This document shows positions 63,117 to 64,000 of a stretch of DNA of 64,000 nucleotides, one piece after another. Each line of letters opens with the position of its first letter. The first letter of the stretch is position 1. Position numbers and translations under genes: made by a program. The stretch lies in assembly GCF_040813715.1 (NCBI RefSeq), contig NZ_JBFOCH010000024.1. The stretch is one strand, 5' to 3'. The notes under the pieces were generated by a model. The model was not told where the DNA came from. It searched no databases and worked only from the letters and a program-made list of their open reading frames with translations. The DNA is from Mesorhizobium_K marinum. GTDB taxonomy: Bacteria > Pseudomonadota > Alphaproteobacteria > Rhizobiales > Rhizobiaceae.

Positions 63117-63737
63117 ATGCTCAACGGAATTGAAGCGGTATTCTTCTACCTCTTCGCCTTCATCGCGGTCGGATCGGCCTTCATGGTCATCTCCGCGCGC
63201 AATCCCGTGCATTCGGTGCTGTTCCTGATCCTGACGTTCGTCAACGCGGCGGGACTGTTCCTGCTGACCGGCGCCGAGTTCCTGGCGATGATCCTGCTCG
63301 TCGTCTATGTCGGCGCCGTGGCGGTCCTCTTCCTGTTCGTCGTGATGATGCTCGACGTGGACTTCGCCGAGTTGAAGAGCGGCGCGCTGCGCTATGCGCC
63401 CATCGGGGCGATCGTCGGGCTGATCCTGGCCGCCGAACTGATCATCGTGCTGGGCGGCTATGCGTTCGCGCCGCAACTCGCGGATACGGTCGCCAAGCCG
63501 ACGCCCGACATCGCGACGCGCCACAACACGGCGGCGCTCGGCGACATCCTCTATACGGACTATGTCCACTTCTTCCAGATTGCCGGTCTCGTTCTGCTCG
63601 TCGCCATGATCGGCGCGATCGTGCTGACGCTGCGCCACAAGGCCGGCGTGAAGCGCCAGTCGATATCGGCGCAGGTCGCCCGCACGCCGGAGACCGCAAT
63701 CGAGATCAAGAAAGTCGAGACGGGCAAGGGCATCTGA
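63117..63737 (+). CDS. nuoJ: NADH-quinone oxidoreductase subunit J
   Basis: A 206-residue membrane subunit with five helices. FYLFAFIAVGSAFMVISARN and NPVHSVLFLILTFVNAAGLF at the start are typical, and the pi-bulge helix region EFLAMILLVVYVGAVAVLFL follows. It is one base away from nuoK. Confidence 0.97.
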   Translation: MLNGIEAVFFYLFAFIAVGSAFMVISARNPVHSVLFLILTFVNAAGLFLLTGAEFLAMILLVVYVGAVAVLFLFVVMMLDVDFAELKSGALRYAPIGAIVGLILAAELIIVLGGYAFAPQLADTVAKPTPDIATRHNTAALGDILYTDYVHFFQIAGLVLLVAMIGAIVLTLRHKAGVKRQSISAQVARTPETAIEIKKVETGKGI

Positions 63738-63738
63738 G

Positions 63739-64000
63739 ATGGCGGTCGGTATCGGACATTTCCTCACGGTCTCGGCGATCCTGTTCACGCTCGGCGTGTT
63801 CGGCATCTTCCTCAACCGCAAGAACGTCATCGTCATCCTGATGTCGGTCGAGCTGATCCTGCTGGCGGTGAACATCAACTTCGTCGCCTTTTCGGCGGCG
63901 CTCGGCGACCTGGTCGGCCAGGTGTTCGCCCTGTTCGTGCTGACCGTCGCGGCTGCCGAAGCCGCGATCGGTCTCGCCATCCTCGTCGTCTTCTTCCGCA
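63739..64000 (+). CDS. nuoK: NADH-quinone oxidoreductase subunit K (cut by window end)
   Basis: The first 87 residues of NuoK, normally about 102. It has FLTVSAILFTLGVFGIFLNR, the conserved Glu in LMSVELILLAVNINFVAF, and AAAEAAIGLAILVVFFR. The 3' end lies outside the window. Confidence 0.96.
   Translation, partial: MAVGIGHFLTVSAILFTLGVFGIFLNRKNVIVILMSVELILLAVNINFVAFSAALGDLVGQVFALFVLTVAAAEAAIGLAILVVFFR

Overview
The window looks like a chromosomal segment of a high-GC alphaproteobacterium of the order Hyphomicrobiales (Rhizobiales), probably Phyllobacteriaceae/Mesorhizobium-like. This rests on the Nuo proteins (NuoE with a helix-hairpin-helix tail), the cobalamin gene set (CobG with CbiD, CobE, DUF1636-CobW), and the palindromic repeats typical of that group. 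No rRNA, tRNA, CRISPR array or transposase gene was seen.

Region 1 (1-20.4 kb) is an accessory catabolic block. It holds a CoxG-like protein, an aldehyde dehydrogenase, a degenerate SDR protein, a thiamine-diphosphate enzyme, a cupin and a GntR regulator. A three-subunit molybdenum hydroxylase (CoxL/S/M type, not a true CO dehydrogenase), two complete TRAP transporters, an M20 deacylase, a LysR regulator, an arylmalonate-decarboxylase-like protein and a GhrA-like hydroxyacid dehydrogenase complete it. Together they could import an organic acid, hydroxylate or oxidise it and process the products; the substrate is not evident. Two divergent promoter regions carry the same pair of TTGTANNCAA-like sites 21 bp apart, so the GntR protein may control both. 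A 32-bp sequence at the left edge recurs as a direct repeat at 20.45 kb.

Region 2 (20.4-24.9 kb) is a small mixed zone: a 31-residue peptide with a lasso-leader-like YxxPxL motif, a DUF1232 membrane protein, an alpha/beta hydrolase, a DapA-family enzyme and an exported FecR-domain protein with a Gly/Cys-rich tail.

Region 3 (25.0-50.4 kb) is the cobalamin cluster: cobT-cobS-cobB-cobA (-), cbiD (+), cobM-cobE-cobL (-), cobK (+), and cobJ-cobI-cobH-cobG-cobN-cobW-DUF1636 (-). The last operon is headed by a B12 riboswitch. The assembly is poor here: 34 runs of N between 20,444 and 50,771 join contigs whose ends overlap. Most genes are therefore partly duplicated, and the copies differ by SNPs and by repeat insertions, as if two or more strains were mixed. 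Several reading frames (cobE, cobG, and cobN twice) contain in-frame palindromic repeat elements, the most striking feature of the window.

Region 4 (50.5-64.0 kb) is clean sequence: a YcaQ-like wHTH protein, then the respiratory complex I operon nuoABCD-[FkbM methyltransferase]-nuoEF-[HHH protein]-nuoGH-[63-aa membrane protein]-nuoIJK, with nuoK cut by the window end.
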